Assembly (NCBI GenBank): GCA_024683935.1
Contig: JAIKXV010000073.1
Span: 1-64,000 of the forward strand
From: Lachnospiraceae bacterium
Lineage (GTDB): Bacteria; Bacillota_A; Clostridia; Lachnospirales; Lachnospiraceae
Direction of reading: 5' to 3'
Length of the DNA: 64,000 nt
Shown piece after piece: positions 33,536-42,021 of this stretch. The notes beneath the pieces are model-generated. The model saw nothing but the letters and a program-made list of their open reading frames with translations. It did not search any database and had not been told where the DNA came from. Made by a program: the position numbers and the translations under genes. Positions within the stretch are counted from its first letter, which is position 1. The number at the start of each line of letters is the position of its first letter.

Positions 33536-34632
33536 CTTTTACAGAGAATACGCCTCTTGAACGGCTTTATAACGGTATTGTAAAGGAAAACCCCACTCTG
33601 GTCATAGTCCTCGGAATGTGCCCTACCCTGGCGGTTACAACATCTGCCATGAACGGTATCGGTATGGGACTGTCCACTACCGTGGTGCTTGCCCTTGCAA
33701 ACCTCTTTATTTCATTACTCAGGAATGTGATCCCGGATGAGATAAGGATACCCTCCTTTATCGTCATCATAGCCAGCTTCGTTACGATGGTTGATATGCT
33801 GATGCAGGCGTTTACGCCGGAGCTATACAAATCGCTGGGTATCTACATTCCCCTGATAGTTGTTAACTGTATCATATTCGGTCGTGCGGAAGCATATGCA
33901 TATAAGAATAAGCCCATTGCATCCTTCTTTGACGGCATCGGAATGGGACTCGGCTTTACGGCCTCCATTACCGTAATGGGCTTTATCCGTGAGCTTATCG
34001 GCTCCGGTGCGGTCTTCGGACAGACCATCGGATCCCTTCCGGATTTCGCTCCCGCGATCTTCGTTATGGCACCCGGTGCTTTCCTGGTACTCGCAATAAT
34101 GATCACCATCCGTGCCCATATCATTAACACGATTGAGGCAAAGAAAGGAATCAGGCTTCCCGTTACACATACGGACGAAGAGGACGCCCAGTGCTCAAGC
34201 TGTGCTATGAGAATGAGCTGCGCCGGAAAATTCCAGAAGGTGGAAGCAATGATAAAGGCGGAGAAGGAAGCAAAGGCTGCTGCAGCAGCTCCTGCTGAAA
34301 AGCCTGCGCCTGCACCGGCGGCAAAACCTGCTCCCGCGCCTGCTCCCGCTCCTGAACCTGCACCTGCTCCTGCGCCCGCAGAGGCTCCCGTTGAAGCCCC
34401 TAAGGCTGAGCCTGTTGCAGAGGCTCCCGTTGAAGCCCCTAAGGCTGAGCCTGTCGCAGAAGCTCCCGTTGAGGAAGCTCCCGCAGAGGCGGCTCCTGTC
34501 GAAGAAGCTCCTGCTGAGGACGCTCCCGCAGAAGAAGCTCCTGTTGAGGAAGCTAAGCCCATGACAGCTCTTGAGAGGCTGAAGGCTATGAAGGCAGCAG
34601 ATGAGGCAGAAGGAAAGGAGAATAGATCATGA
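33532..34632 (+). CDS. rnfE: Rnf complex subunit E with long Cys and Ala-Pro-Glu C-terminal extension
   Basis: The membrane part (residues 1-205, six helices; NPTLVIVLGMCPTLAVTTSA) is normal for RnfE/NqrD, which is about 200-230 residues. Behind it lies a 155-residue cytoplasmic tail. It starts with a cysteine cluster, CSSCAMRMSCAGK (about 222-234), then an Ala/Pro/Glu region with two repeats encoded by near-identical DNA (about 34384-34454), and ends in a short helix (TALERLKAMKA). The tail may bind a metal or cluster or tether the complex. The frame is intact and overlaps rnfA by four bases. Confidence 0.93.
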   Translation: MTFTENTPLERLYNGIVKENPTLVIVLGMCPTLAVTTSAMNGIGMGLSTTVVLALANLFISLLRNVIPDEIRIPSFIVIIASFVTMVDMLMQAFTPELYKSLGIYIPLIVVNCIIFGRAEAYAYKNKPIASFFDGIGMGLGFTASITVMGFIRELIGSGAVFGQTIGSLPDFAPAIFVMAPGAFLVLAIMITIRAHIINTIEAKKGIRLPVTHTDEEDAQCSSCAMRMSCAGKFQKVEAMIKAEKEAKAAAAAPAEKPAPAPAAKPAPAPAPAPEPAPAPAPAEAPVEAPKAEPVAEAPVEAPKAEPVAEAPVEEAPAEAAPVEEAPAEDAPAEEAPVEEAKPMTALERLKAMKAADEAEGKENRS

Positions 34633-35210
34633 GTACGACTTCACTTATTTCAATTTTGATAATGAGCATGCTCATTAATAACGTTGTCCTGTCCCAGTTC
34701 CTCGGAATCTGCCCCTTCCTCGGAGTTTCAAAGAAGGTGGATACGGCCGCTGGAATGGGCGCCGCGGTTATATTCGTTATAACCCTGGCAAGTATCATAT
34801 GCGGGCTGATATATCATTTTATCCTGCATCCCTTAGGACTTGATTACTTGAATACCATTGTGTTTATCCTTGTTATCGCATCCCTTGTGCAGTTCGTGGA
34901 GATGTTCTTAAAGAAGGCCATGCCCGCCCTTTATAAGGCATTGGGCGTATATCTTCCTCTTATCACCACCAACTGTGCGGTTCTTGGTGCAGTGCTCTTA
35001 AATGTACAGAACGAGTACAACGTTATACAGGGAATAGTAAACGGCATAGCCACATCCGTAGGATTTGCGATCTCTATCATAATCCTGGCCGGTTTGCGTG
35101 AGAAAATGCAGTATAACCGTATACCGAAGGCTGTTCAGGGCTTCCCCTTTACCATGTTTACAGCTTCACTCATGGCGATAGCTTTCTGCGGTTTCTCTGG
35201 ATTAAAGTAA
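34629..35210 (+). CDS. rnfA: Rnf complex subunit A
   Basis: 193 residues, six membrane helices, homologous to RnfE and NqrE. The signature NNVVLSQFLGICPFLGVSKK carries the membrane cysteine that binds an iron-sulfur centre with its RnfE partner. LGVYLPLITTNCAVLGA is the second-half counterpart. It starts in an ATGA overlap with rnfE, and rnfB follows after 17 bases. Confidence 0.95.
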   Translation: MSTTSLISILIMSMLINNVVLSQFLGICPFLGVSKKVDTAAGMGAAVIFVITLASIICGLIYHFILHPLGLDYLNTIVFILVIASLVQFVEMFLKKAMPALYKALGVYLPLITTNCAVLGAVLLNVQNEYNVIQGIVNGIATSVGFAISIIILAGLREKMQYNRIPKAVQGFPFTMFTASLMAIAFCGFSGLK

Positions 35211-35227
35211 GAGAGGAGAACAGTTAA

Positions 35228-36049
35228 ATGGGAATTTTAATAGCTACAGTATGCGTGGCGGCTGTCGGTCTCTTTGTCGGAGTATTCTTGAGCATAGCCG
35301 GAAAAGCATTTTTTGTAGAAGTAGATGAAAGAGAAATAAAGGTGGCTGAGGTTCTTCCCGGCGCCAACTGCGGAGGCTGCGGCCAGGCAGGATGTTCTGC
35401 CATGGCCCACGCCATAGTAACTGGTGCAGCTCCGGTCAACGGTTGTCCGGTGGGAGGAGATGCGGTAGCCGCAAAGATCGCTGAGATAATGGGTCAGACA
35501 GTCAGCGAGTCAGAGCCGGAAGTAGCCTTTGTAAAGTGTGCAGGAACCTGTACCAAAGCCAAGGATCAGCATAAGTACACCGGTGTATCCGATTGTAAAA
35601 TGCTTGCCATGGTTCCCGGCGGCGGCCCGAAGGCATGTTCATTCGGCTGTCTCGGCGGCGGAACCTGCGAAAGGGTATGTCCCTTTGATGCGATCCATGT
35701 CATTGACGGCATAGCAGTTGTCGATGAGGATAAGTGCAAGGCCTGCGGAAAGTGCATAGAGAACTGCCCGAGACATATGATAGAGCTGAAGCCGAAGAAG
35801 AATAAGTATGCGGTTGCCTGCTCATCAAAGGACAAGGGACCCGCTGTGATGAAGGTCTGCGCGGCAGGCTGTATCGGCTGCGGACTCTGCGAGAAGAACT
35901 GCCCGAAGGATGCCATACATGTGGTTGATAATATCGCACATATCGATTACGAGAAGTGCGTAAGCTGCGGCATCTGCGCAAATAAGTGCCCGAAGAAGGT
36001 TATTGAGAAGATCGAAAAACCTGTGCTTAAAGAGGCGGTCGGACAGTAA
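35228..36049 (+). CDS. rnfB: Rnf complex subunit B
   Basis: Ferredoxin-accepting subunit, 273 residues. One N-terminal helix (about 3-27), then the 4Fe-4S domain with Cys48, Cys51, Cys56 and Cys73 (CGGCGQAGC and NGCP), then further clusters: CAGTC, CKMLAMV, a CSFGCLGGGTCERVCPFDAI region, CKACGKCIENCPRHMI, CIGCGLCEKNCPKDAI and CVSCGICANKCPKKVI. This many clusters is usual for clostridial RnfB. The stop overlaps the apbE start by one base. Confidence 0.95.
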   Translation: MGILIATVCVAAVGLFVGVFLSIAGKAFFVEVDEREIKVAEVLPGANCGGCGQAGCSAMAHAIVTGAAPVNGCPVGGDAVAAKIAEIMGQTVSESEPEVAFVKCAGTCTKAKDQHKYTGVSDCKMLAMVPGGGPKACSFGCLGGGTCERVCPFDAIHVIDGIAVVDEDKCKACGKCIENCPRHMIELKPKKNKYAVACSSKDKGPAVMKVCAAGCIGCGLCEKNCPKDAIHVVDNIAHIDYEKCVSCGICANKCPKKVIEKIEKPVLKEAVGQ

Positions 36050-37068
36050 TGTTTTTTATGCGGCAGCATATTGTTAAATATAAGAGGCACGCTGAAATAT
36101 GCGTGCTTCTTTTCATGGCTGTGATGATGACGGGCTGCAGTGCCCTTAACCGGGGTGCTTCCGTTTCAAAGACCGATTTTGTGCTGGATACCGTTGCTAA
36201 TATCACCATCTTTGACGGGATGGATAAGGAAGATGCAGAAAGGATCCTGGAGGAAAGCTTTGATGAGATAAGGCGCTATGAGGAGCTCTTTTCCGCGGAA
36301 AAGGAAGAGTCCGACGTATCAAGGATAAACCGCGCGGCGGGAGCGGAGACGGAGGTTGCGCCTGAAACCGCGGAATTAATATCCGTTTCCCTTAAATACA
36401 GTGAGTTAAGCGGCGGAGTCTTTGATATCACAATAAGACCGGTTTCAAAACTCTGGGATTTTAAGAGCGGTAAGGGGGTTCCGCCGGATGATGCGGATAT
36501 AAAGGAAGCCCTTAAGCATGTGGGCTATGAGAATGTTATCCTCGACTGTGAAAAAAATACGGTGAGATTAAAGGATCCTGAGGCGGAAATTGACCTTGGC
36601 GGTATCGCAAAGGGCTATATAGCTGACAGGATAAAGGAATACCTTATAAATAAAGGGGTAAAGAGCGCCATTATAAATCTCGGAGGCAACGTGCTTCTGA
36701 TCGGTTCAAAGCCTGACGGATCGGACTTCGGAGTCGGTATAGAAAAGCCCTTCGGGGACGGAGAGATGGTCGATACGATAAAGGTATCCGACAGATCCGT
36801 AGTGACCAGCGGAAATTACGAGAGATGTTTTTACTATGAGGATAGGCTTTACCACCATATCCTTGATACCTCCACAGGCTATCCGGCAGACGGCGGCCTG
36901 AACGCCGTTACCGTGGTGTCCGGTCATTCCGTAGACGGAGATGCGCTTTCCACAACCTGTTTCTGTCTCGGTGCTGAAAAGGCGGAGGAATTGATAAGTA
37001 ATATTGCTGATGAAGATATAAAGGTTTACTATATAGATAAAGACAGTAATCTTATACAGGGGAGATAA
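36049..37068 (+). CDS. apbE: ApbE-type FMN transferase, lipoprotein
   Basis: Transfers FMN from FAD to a threonine of RnfD and RnfG outside the membrane. 339 residues with a lipoprotein signal ending in MMTGC (Cys30). The core has DTVANITIF, INLGGNVLLIGSKPDG, VTSGNYERCF, HHILDTSTGYPADGGLNAVT and the magnesium-site DALSTTCFCLG. It is the seventh gene of the rnf operon and overlaps rnfB by one base, so the cell makes the complex and its flavin enzyme together. ATG 36058 is an alternative start. Confidence 0.95.
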   Translation: MFFMRQHIVKYKRHAEICVLLFMAVMMTGCSALNRGASVSKTDFVLDTVANITIFDGMDKEDAERILEESFDEIRRYEELFSAEKEESDVSRINRAAGAETEVAPETAELISVSLKYSELSGGVFDITIRPVSKLWDFKSGKGVPPDDADIKEALKHVGYENVILDCEKNTVRLKDPEAEIDLGGIAKGYIADRIKEYLINKGVKSAIINLGGNVLLIGSKPDGSDFGVGIEKPFGDGEMVDTIKVSDRSVVTSGNYERCFYYEDRLYHHILDTSTGYPADGGLNAVTVVSGHSVDGDALSTTCFCLGAEKAEELISNIADEDIKVYYIDKDSNLIQGR

Positions 37069-37075
37069 AGACTGT

Positions 37076-38260
37076 ATGTCAATGCTTCATGATGAAGATG
37101 ATGATTATATAATGGACCGGAAGGTGAAGGGCGGAGTAGTCCTGGGACTTGTGGCGGCAGTGTCAGCCGTGGTGCTGGTACTGCTTATTACCTTTGCCGT
37201 AAATAATAAGCCTTTACAGAAAACCAGCAGTTCGGCCAAAGCAAATAACAGTGCGGAAGACGGCGATAATTCCGATCTTTCCAGCCTTGAAAACGAAAAG
37301 AGAACCAGTGATGAGCTGTCCTTCTGGCATATGTATGATGAGGATGAGACCAATAATACTTATGTGCCTTCTGTTACCAACGAAGGACAGGATGACAAGG
37401 TAAAGGAAAAGTTTATTCCCGATGAGGATGATGAAGAGTCCGATATTGCACTGTCCGAGAATTCTGCCAGCAGCCAGCAGCATGAGAGGGACACGGTATC
37501 CGGAAATGTCTTTGATGTTAACGAATTAACGGAGGGAAAGGCAGAATTCGTGGATATCCTCGGGCGCATTCCCACCAACACCCGCTATGAAGAAGGCTTT
37601 ACCACCACCGGCATCTGGAAGGAATACGCATTAAACGGGCGGAAGACCAGCTATCACGGCATAGATATATCATCTTACCAGAAGAATATCGACTGGCCGC
37701 TGGTGGCAGCTTCAGGCGTTGATTTCGCAATGATCAGGGTTGGATCCAGGGGCTACGGCTCCGGAAAAGTGGTTCTCGATACCGCCCTTGTTGACAATAT
37801 GCGGGGCTGCTCCGAAAACGGCATAAAGATAGGGCTTTATTTCCAGTCCCAGGCCGTAAACATGATAGAAGCCATAGAGGAGGCAAATTACTGCATCGGG
37901 GCTATAAACGGACAGACGGTGGAATACCCTATAGTTTTCAGTTCGGAAGCTGTTCTTAACGACAGCTACAGAACAGAAAACCTTTCAAGCTCGGAGCTTT
38001 CAGAGATCGCGAGAGCCTTCTGCGAAACTGTCAGGGCCTACGGCTATACGCCCATGATCGCAGCCACCAAGAAGCAGTTCGCCACAAAGATGGATCTTAC
38101 TACCCTCGGCCAGTATGATTTCTGGCTCTATGACACCGATGAGATGTCGGTATTTCCTTACCGCTACAATATGTGGCAGTACAGCATCAACGGAACCGTT
38201 GACGGCATTTCAGATCCGGTGAACCTCGACATTTCCTTCACGGATTATTCAGTAAAATAA
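37076..38260 (+). CDS. Membrane-anchored GH25-like protein with altered catalytic motif
   Basis: 394 residues: one membrane anchor (about 18-42), a disordered acidic linker (45-155) and a GH25-type muramidase domain (about 192-392) with YHGIDISSYQKNIDW, FAMIRVGSRGYG and FWLYDTDE. GH25 enzymes cut peptidoglycan with an Asp-x-Glu pair on one strand. Here the strand reads YPIVFSSEAV: the Glu (291) is kept but the first Asp is Ser. Activity is therefore uncertain and it may be a binding protein. It follows apbE by seven bases and could be read with the rnf operon. Confidence 0.8.
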   Translation: MSMLHDEDDDYIMDRKVKGGVVLGLVAAVSAVVLVLLITFAVNNKPLQKTSSSAKANNSAEDGDNSDLSSLENEKRTSDELSFWHMYDEDETNNTYVPSVTNEGQDDKVKEKFIPDEDDEESDIALSENSASSQQHERDTVSGNVFDVNELTEGKAEFVDILGRIPTNTRYEEGFTTTGIWKEYALNGRKTSYHGIDISSYQKNIDWPLVAASGVDFAMIRVGSRGYGSGKVVLDTALVDNMRGCSENGIKIGLYFQSQAVNMIEAIEEANYCIGAINGQTVEYPIVFSSEAVLNDSYRTENLSSSELSEIARAFCETVRAYGYTPMIAATKKQFATKMDLTTLGQYDFWLYDTDEMSVFPYRYNMWQYSINGTVDGISDPVNLDISFTDYSVK

Positions 38261-38560
38261 CGTATCTTACACACTTGTGCCAAAGTGTATTTCGCCGTGT
38301 AGTTTGTATAGACTGCATATTTTGAAGTTGTGGAGGCCGGAGACCGCATAAACACCGTATTTCCGTGCGGCAGCCCCCACTAGCGCCCAGTATTCGTAAA
38401 CGGGGTCGTAAAACGTCAACTGGATGCTTTACCGTATTATAACGAAGACTTCATAATTCGCCTAGACGTTTTGGAAGAAACCAAGCCAGATGGCGCGTAT
38501 GTGTCGGATTTGCGCGCGCAGCCCTTGACGCAACTTCTTAGTGAGCCTCTGTACCAGCGC

Positions 38561-38584
38561 AAAACGCACACGGATGTGCGTTTT
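38561..38584. terminator. Symmetrical terminator-like hairpin
   Basis: AAAACGCACA-CGGA-TGTGCGTTTT: a perfect ten-base stem flanked by A and T runs, so it could terminate on either strand. It lies within the anomalous stretch. Confidence 0.6.
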
Positions 38585-38695
38585 AGCCGTCCTGAACAGG
38601 ATGTGAATAAAGGCGGGCGCGTCCGGCTGTGTCAGTCATGGAGGGGCGAGCTTAGAAGCTTACGTCAAGGCATGCGAGCACGGAAATGCGATACA

Positions 38696-38748
38696 TGCGT
38701 GACATCCGGCGTAAATAACAGAAACAAAGTGCGTGACATCCGGCGTAA
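38696..38748. repeat. 19-bp direct repeat, two copies 34 bases apart
   Basis: TGCGTGACATCCGGCGTAA occurs at 38696-38714 and 38730-38748, just before the nagA ribosome site. Confidence 0.85.
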
Positions 38749-38767
38749 GACATAGGAGATAACATCC

Positions 38768-39895
38768 ATGAACTACAAACTAACCGGCGGAAGGGTATAC
38801 GATCCGGACTATAAGTTCCGCCAGCATGATGTTTATATCAGGGACGGTAAATTCGCAAATAAAGAAGATACAGGTAATGAATACGAGACAATGGATATGT
38901 CCGGGATGACCCTGATACCGGGGCTTACGGATATACATTTCCACGGCTGTAAGGGACACGATTTCTGCGAAGGGGATAAGGATGTCATACAGCTGATGGC
39001 GGATTATGAGGAATCAAGAGGCATCACCACCATCTGTCCCGCAACGATGACCTTCCCCGAAGAAAAACTGAATAAGATAATGGCTGCGGTAAGAGAGTAT
39101 CCGAATGAGAAGGGTGCGTACATCGCAGGGGTAAATATGGAAGGTCCCTTTATATCACAGGAGAAAAAGGGCGCCCAGAATCCCGAATATATAACGGAGC
39201 CGGATATAGAAATGTTTAAGAGGCTGCAGGAGGTATCGGGAAATAAGATAAAGCTCGTGGCCCTTGCACCTGAAACAAAGGGGGCTGAAGAATTTATAGC
39301 AGCCCTGAAGGATAAGGTAATAATAAGCTTTGCCCACTCTGCCGCAGATTATGAAGGGGCAAAAAAGGCCTTTGAAATCGGAGTGCATCATGTAACCCAT
39401 CTCTTTAACGGCATGGCGGGAATAGATCACAGAACTCCGGGCCCGGTATTTGCAGCCTTTGAAAGCGAAGGAGTGGAAGCCGAGATGATCTGCGACGGAG
39501 TGCATATACATCCTTCGGTGGTGAGAGCTGCGATAAAGCTCCTCGGCGAAGACCGGGTGATCTTTATATCGGACAGCATGGAAGCCGTGGGAATGCCGGA
39601 AGGAGAGTATGAACTTGGAGGACAGCCTGTAATAAAACGCGGAAATGAAGCAAGGCTGAAGGACGGCACAATTGCAGGATCCGCATCGGATCTTATGGAT
39701 GTGCTGAGGACGGCAGTGCTGAAAATGGGCATTCCGCTGGAATCTGCAGTGAGATTTGCTGCAGTAAATCCTGCAAAATCCATAGGAATATATGATAGAA
39801 CCGGCAGTATTGAAGAGGGAAAGGCAGCGAATCTTGCAGTACTTGGCGAAAATATTGAGTTAAAATACGTGTTCAGCAGGGGAAAACTGGTCTAA
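38768..39895 (+). CDS. nagA: N-acetylglucosamine-6-phosphate deacetylase
   Basis: Deacetylates GlcNAc-6-phosphate in amino-sugar use or wall recycling. 375 residues of the amidohydrolase fold: metal histidines in DIHFHG (57, 59), NMEGPFI, HLFNGM, CDGVHIHPS and the catalytic aspartate in FISDSMEAVGMPEG. TAGGAGAT is seven bases before ATG 38768. nagB is not adjacent. The stop codon overlaps the stop of the convergent AP2-like gene. Confidence 0.95.
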   Translation: MNYKLTGGRVYDPDYKFRQHDVYIRDGKFANKEDTGNEYETMDMSGMTLIPGLTDIHFHGCKGHDFCEGDKDVIQLMADYEESRGITTICPATMTFPEEKLNKIMAAVREYPNEKGAYIAGVNMEGPFISQEKKGAQNPEYITEPDIEMFKRLQEVSGNKIKLVALAPETKGAEEFIAALKDKVIISFAHSAADYEGAKKAFEIGVHHVTHLFNGMAGIDHRTPGPVFAAFESEGVEAEMICDGVHIHPSVVRAAIKLLGEDRVIFISDSMEAVGMPEGEYELGGQPVIKRGNEARLKDGTIAGSASDLMDVLRTAVLKMGIPLESAVRFAAVNPAKSIGIYDRTGSIEEGKAANLAVLGENIELKYVFSRGKLV

Positions 39896-40686
39896 AGATC
39901 CTTTATCATCTTCATAAAGGACGCGGGGAGGCGGGTATTATCATAGGCCTCCCGGTATTCTTCCTCGGGCATGTCGGTAATGTAGTTCGCCGGCGTGTCT
40001 TTATTTCTGCCCTTTTCACGCAGGAGAGAACGGGCCTTGTTAAAGGCGATGGCGGCTGCTGTCTCGGAAGAAAAGACCCCCAGATTGTAGTAGCCGTTAA
40101 CGTGGATGTAGGAGCGGTACTTTTTCGGGAAGGTATTTTCGATATTCTCCACGCCAATGTACCTGTTGATGATCTCAATATTTTCATATCTGAAATCCGT
40201 GGTATCCCCGTTTTTGAAACGGTAGTCCCTGCCCTCCACGGCAAAGGGGTGGATACCGTAGCGGGAGCTGACGGTCATCTGCGCTCCGTAATTTTCCACG
40301 AACATGTGGCCGCCCCGCTTCTGGATCCTGTGCTGCGAATAGAAGAAAAGATCATCGGTATCGAATTTCAGCTCCGTGTCCCGGTCAAGAAAATAGGAAA
40401 AATACCGCTGATGAAGATATATGGGGTTATGGAAGTAAACTCCGTTGTCGCGGAAATTAACAATCGAAAGGTATTTATCAAAGGGAATATAGTCGTAGGA
40501 AGAAAAGTCATCTATGCCGTCGTCGCTGTCCCGGAGAGAGCAGGCCTCATCATAGATAAGGGCGGCGTCCTTAAGATTATCGGAGCTGCCGAGACTGATG
40601 TGCCTGCCCTTGAAGGTTATGGATACACGGAAATAAATATCTCCGTTTTTCTTTTTTGCCTGATATACCCCCCGGGTAAGCTCCAT
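39892..40686 (-). CDS. AP2-like / degenerate HNH / AP2-like protein
   Basis: 264 residues. Residues 5-51 (GVYQAKKKNGDIYFRVSITF, ISLGSSDNLKDAALIYDEA) and 187-224 (YRSYIHVNGYYNLGVFSSET, AAAIAFNKARSLL) both match the AP2 DNA-binding plan: a three-strand sheet, then xxTxxxAAxAYDxA. Between them 135-175 looks like an HNH core (KNGDTTDFRYENIEIINR, compare DGNxxDNRxENLxxxTR) without the usual catalytic histidine pair. AP2-HNH proteins are commonly homing endonucleases. This one may be domesticated for regulation. GGGAG precedes its start. Stop codons of this gene and nagA overlap. Confidence 0.65.
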   Translation of the reverse strand: MELTRGVYQAKKKNGDIYFRVSITFKGRHISLGSSDNLKDAALIYDEACSLRDSDDGIDDFSSYDYIPFDKYLSIVNFRDNGVYFHNPIYLHQRYFSYFLDRDTELKFDTDDLFFYSQHRIQKRGGHMFVENYGAQMTVSSRYGIHPFAVEGRDYRFKNGDTTDFRYENIEIINRYIGVENIENTFPKKYRSYIHVNGYYNLGVFSSETAAAIAFNKARSLLREKGRNKDTPANYITDMPEEEYREAYDNTRLPASFMKMIKDL

Positions 40687-41016
40687 TGTTTAAATCTCCC
40701 AACCGGTTTCTACTTAATATAAGGGAAATGCCGGTAACTGCAGCGATAATAAGTTTACATAAGCAACATATGCGTAATATTTATCCGTCACAATTTACAT
40801 AGCATTTAGTATACAAAATTATAACAGAGTAGGTAAATTAACACAAATATTGTGAACTGACTTTGAGTATAATTGCATGATAATTACAAATATCGCAAAT
40901 TTTCGTAACAAATCCTTAACAAATGGAAATCAAAATGATATAATCCTGTTTACAAACAGAAAGAGCAGAAAAATATCCTTCGATCCGAAGGAGTGTAAAG
41001 AGGAGAAAAACAATTT
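40687..41016. other. AT-rich divergent intergenic region
   Basis: 330 bases without an ORF between the divergent AP2-like and cell-wall hydrolase genes. It is markedly more A/T-rich than its surroundings, with many TAAC/GTTA-type words. It holds the plus-strand promoter given separately. A seven-base hairpin (TCCTTCG-ATC-CGAAGGA, 40976-40992) sits in the leader. No further structure was recognised. Confidence 0.5.
40916..40944 (+). promoter_or_regulatory. Promoter of the cell-wall hydrolase gene
   Basis: TTAACA (40916-40921), 17 bases, perfect TATAAT (40939-40944). The leader of about 66 bases contains the CCTTCG/CGAAGG hairpin and an AGAGGAGA ribosome site. Confidence 0.7.
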
Positions 41017-41865
41017 ATGAATTTATCACGTACCAATGAAAAGAGTATATTATTATTTGCGGCGGCTCTTTTTGCTGCGCTTATGATGATGATAGCTTTC
41101 GGCGGCGCATTTGCATATGCTGAAGAGATCCCTGCCGATACAGAGGATGCAGTTGTAGTAGAAGAGGCACCCGTAGCAGAACCTGCTGCTGACGCTGCAC
41201 TGCAGACAGCCACAGAGCCTTCAGCAGAAATATCACAGGCAAAGGCCCAGGAGCAGGCTGCTCTGGAAGCCAAGGCAAAGGCTGAGGCAGAGATCGCAGA
41301 ACAGCAGAAGGCACAGCAGAAGGCTGCAGAAGAGGCTAAGGCAAATGCTGAGGCAGAGATCGCTGCACAGAAGAAGGCTATAGAAGAGCAGAGATTAAAG
41401 GCTGAGGCTGAAAAAAAGGCCGTTGAAGATGAGATAAAGAGAAAGCAGGAAGAGGAAGCTGCAAGAAAGGCTGCTGAGGAAGCAGAGAGACGTTTCCAGG
41501 AATCTCTTACTTCATCAGGAATGTCTGATGCGGATTTCAATGCACTTTGTAAGATAGTCCAGGCTGAGGACGGACATGACTGCATAGAGGGACGTATAGG
41601 TATTGCCAATGTTATCCTTAACAGGGTAAGAAATCCCCATTATCCCAACAGCATCATGGGAGTTATCACAGCTCCCGGCCAGTTCGGTCCCGTTCGTAAC
41701 GGTGCATTTGCGGCTGCAATACCTACTGCATCAACCATTGCTGCTGTAAAGGAAGCTGTTGCAGGAAGAAATACCGTAGGCGGAGCGCTCTATTTCCACA
41801 GGGGCGGAAGCTGGGGCGGAAGAACCCTCGTTGCGGCAATAGGAGCACACGGTTTCTTCGTATAA
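41017..41865 (+). CDS. Secreted cell-wall hydrolase, SleB/CwlJ type, with coiled-coil region
   Basis: 282 residues: a signal peptide cut near AYA (34), an acidic segment, an Ala/Lys/Glu coiled coil (about 70-165) and a C-terminal Hydrolase_2 domain (170-282) with ALCKIVQAEDGHDCIEGRIG, IANVILNRVRNPHYPNSI and GALYFH. The domain is that of SleB/CwlJ lytic enzymes, which act on peptidoglycan in spores, though vegetative relatives are common in clostridia. The coiled coil could hold the enzyme in an autoinhibited or partner-bound state. The own promoter and strong ribosome site suggest good expression. Confidence 0.88.
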   Translation: MNLSRTNEKSILLFAAALFAALMMMIAFGGAFAYAEEIPADTEDAVVVEEAPVAEPAADAALQTATEPSAEISQAKAQEQAALEAKAKAEAEIAEQQKAQQKAAEEAKANAEAEIAAQKKAIEEQRLKAEAEKKAVEDEIKRKQEEEAARKAAEEAERRFQESLTSSGMSDADFNALCKIVQAEDGHDCIEGRIGIANVILNRVRNPHYPNSIMGVITAPGQFGPVRNGAFAAAIPTASTIAAVKEAVAGRNTVGGALYFHRGGSWGGRTLVAAIGAHGFFV

Positions 41866-41991
41866 ATCGTATAAGCAAAGATTATACAATAACTCCTTCA
41901 TATTCATTTTCATCTACCGTCATTTCTCCTTTGGCAGTGTGAATGCACCGCCTGAGGAGGCAATGACATAGAGAGCAGCAGGTATTATATG

Positions 41992-42021
41992 GTCTGTCCG
42001 CGTTGCGGGCGGGCTTTTTTT
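41992..42021 (+). terminator. Terminator overlapping the thrC promoter
   Basis: GTCTGTCCGC (41992-42001) pairs with GCGGGCGGGC (42005-42014) using several G-T pairs, and seven T follow. It ends the hydrolase transcript. Its right arm contains the thrC -35 box. Confidence 0.75.

Larger units (their letters stand above)
38261..38767. other. Anomalous 0.5-kb intergenic stretch with gene-like fragments
   Basis: No confident gene. On plus, a frame from the TAG at about 38381 reads on to 38755 (from TTG 38471, EETKPDGAYVSDLRAQPL and SEPLYQRKTHTDVRF) with no strong start. On minus, about 50 codons ending near 38267 read FYDPVYEYWALVGAAARKYG and SGLHNFKICSLYKLHGE. Either could be a decayed gene. A TTG at 38420-38418 on minus could start it. 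Wording, CpG content (GCGCGCGC) and codon use differ from the neighbours, as if acquired. It also holds a perfect hairpin at 38561 and a 19-bp direct repeat at 38696 and 38730. Confidence 0.5.

Noticed and set aside
34384..34454. Tandem DNA repeat suggesting a mobile or CRISPR-like array
   Set aside because: The two units are in frame and code for the Ala/Pro/Glu tail of RnfE. There are no spacers.
33843..34562. Minus-strand frame of 239 codons rich in Gly, Ala, Ser and Thr
   Set aside because: It is the complement of the Ala/Pro/Glu repeats of rnfE. Repetitive plus-strand coding sequence keeps the opposite frame open. No start signal or recognisable domain.
36066..36083. TTGTTAA-like Rex half-site at the start of apbE
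   Set aside because: Only the left half matches and it lies inside the coding sequence of an operon gene, far from any promoter.
38290..38460. Possible 6S-like or other structured small RNA
   Set aside because: Some short stems (CCGCA/TGCGG) and a GTGT-TTCG-like start were considered, but no conserved core of a known RNA could be shown. The minus-strand protein-like frame is an equal explanation.
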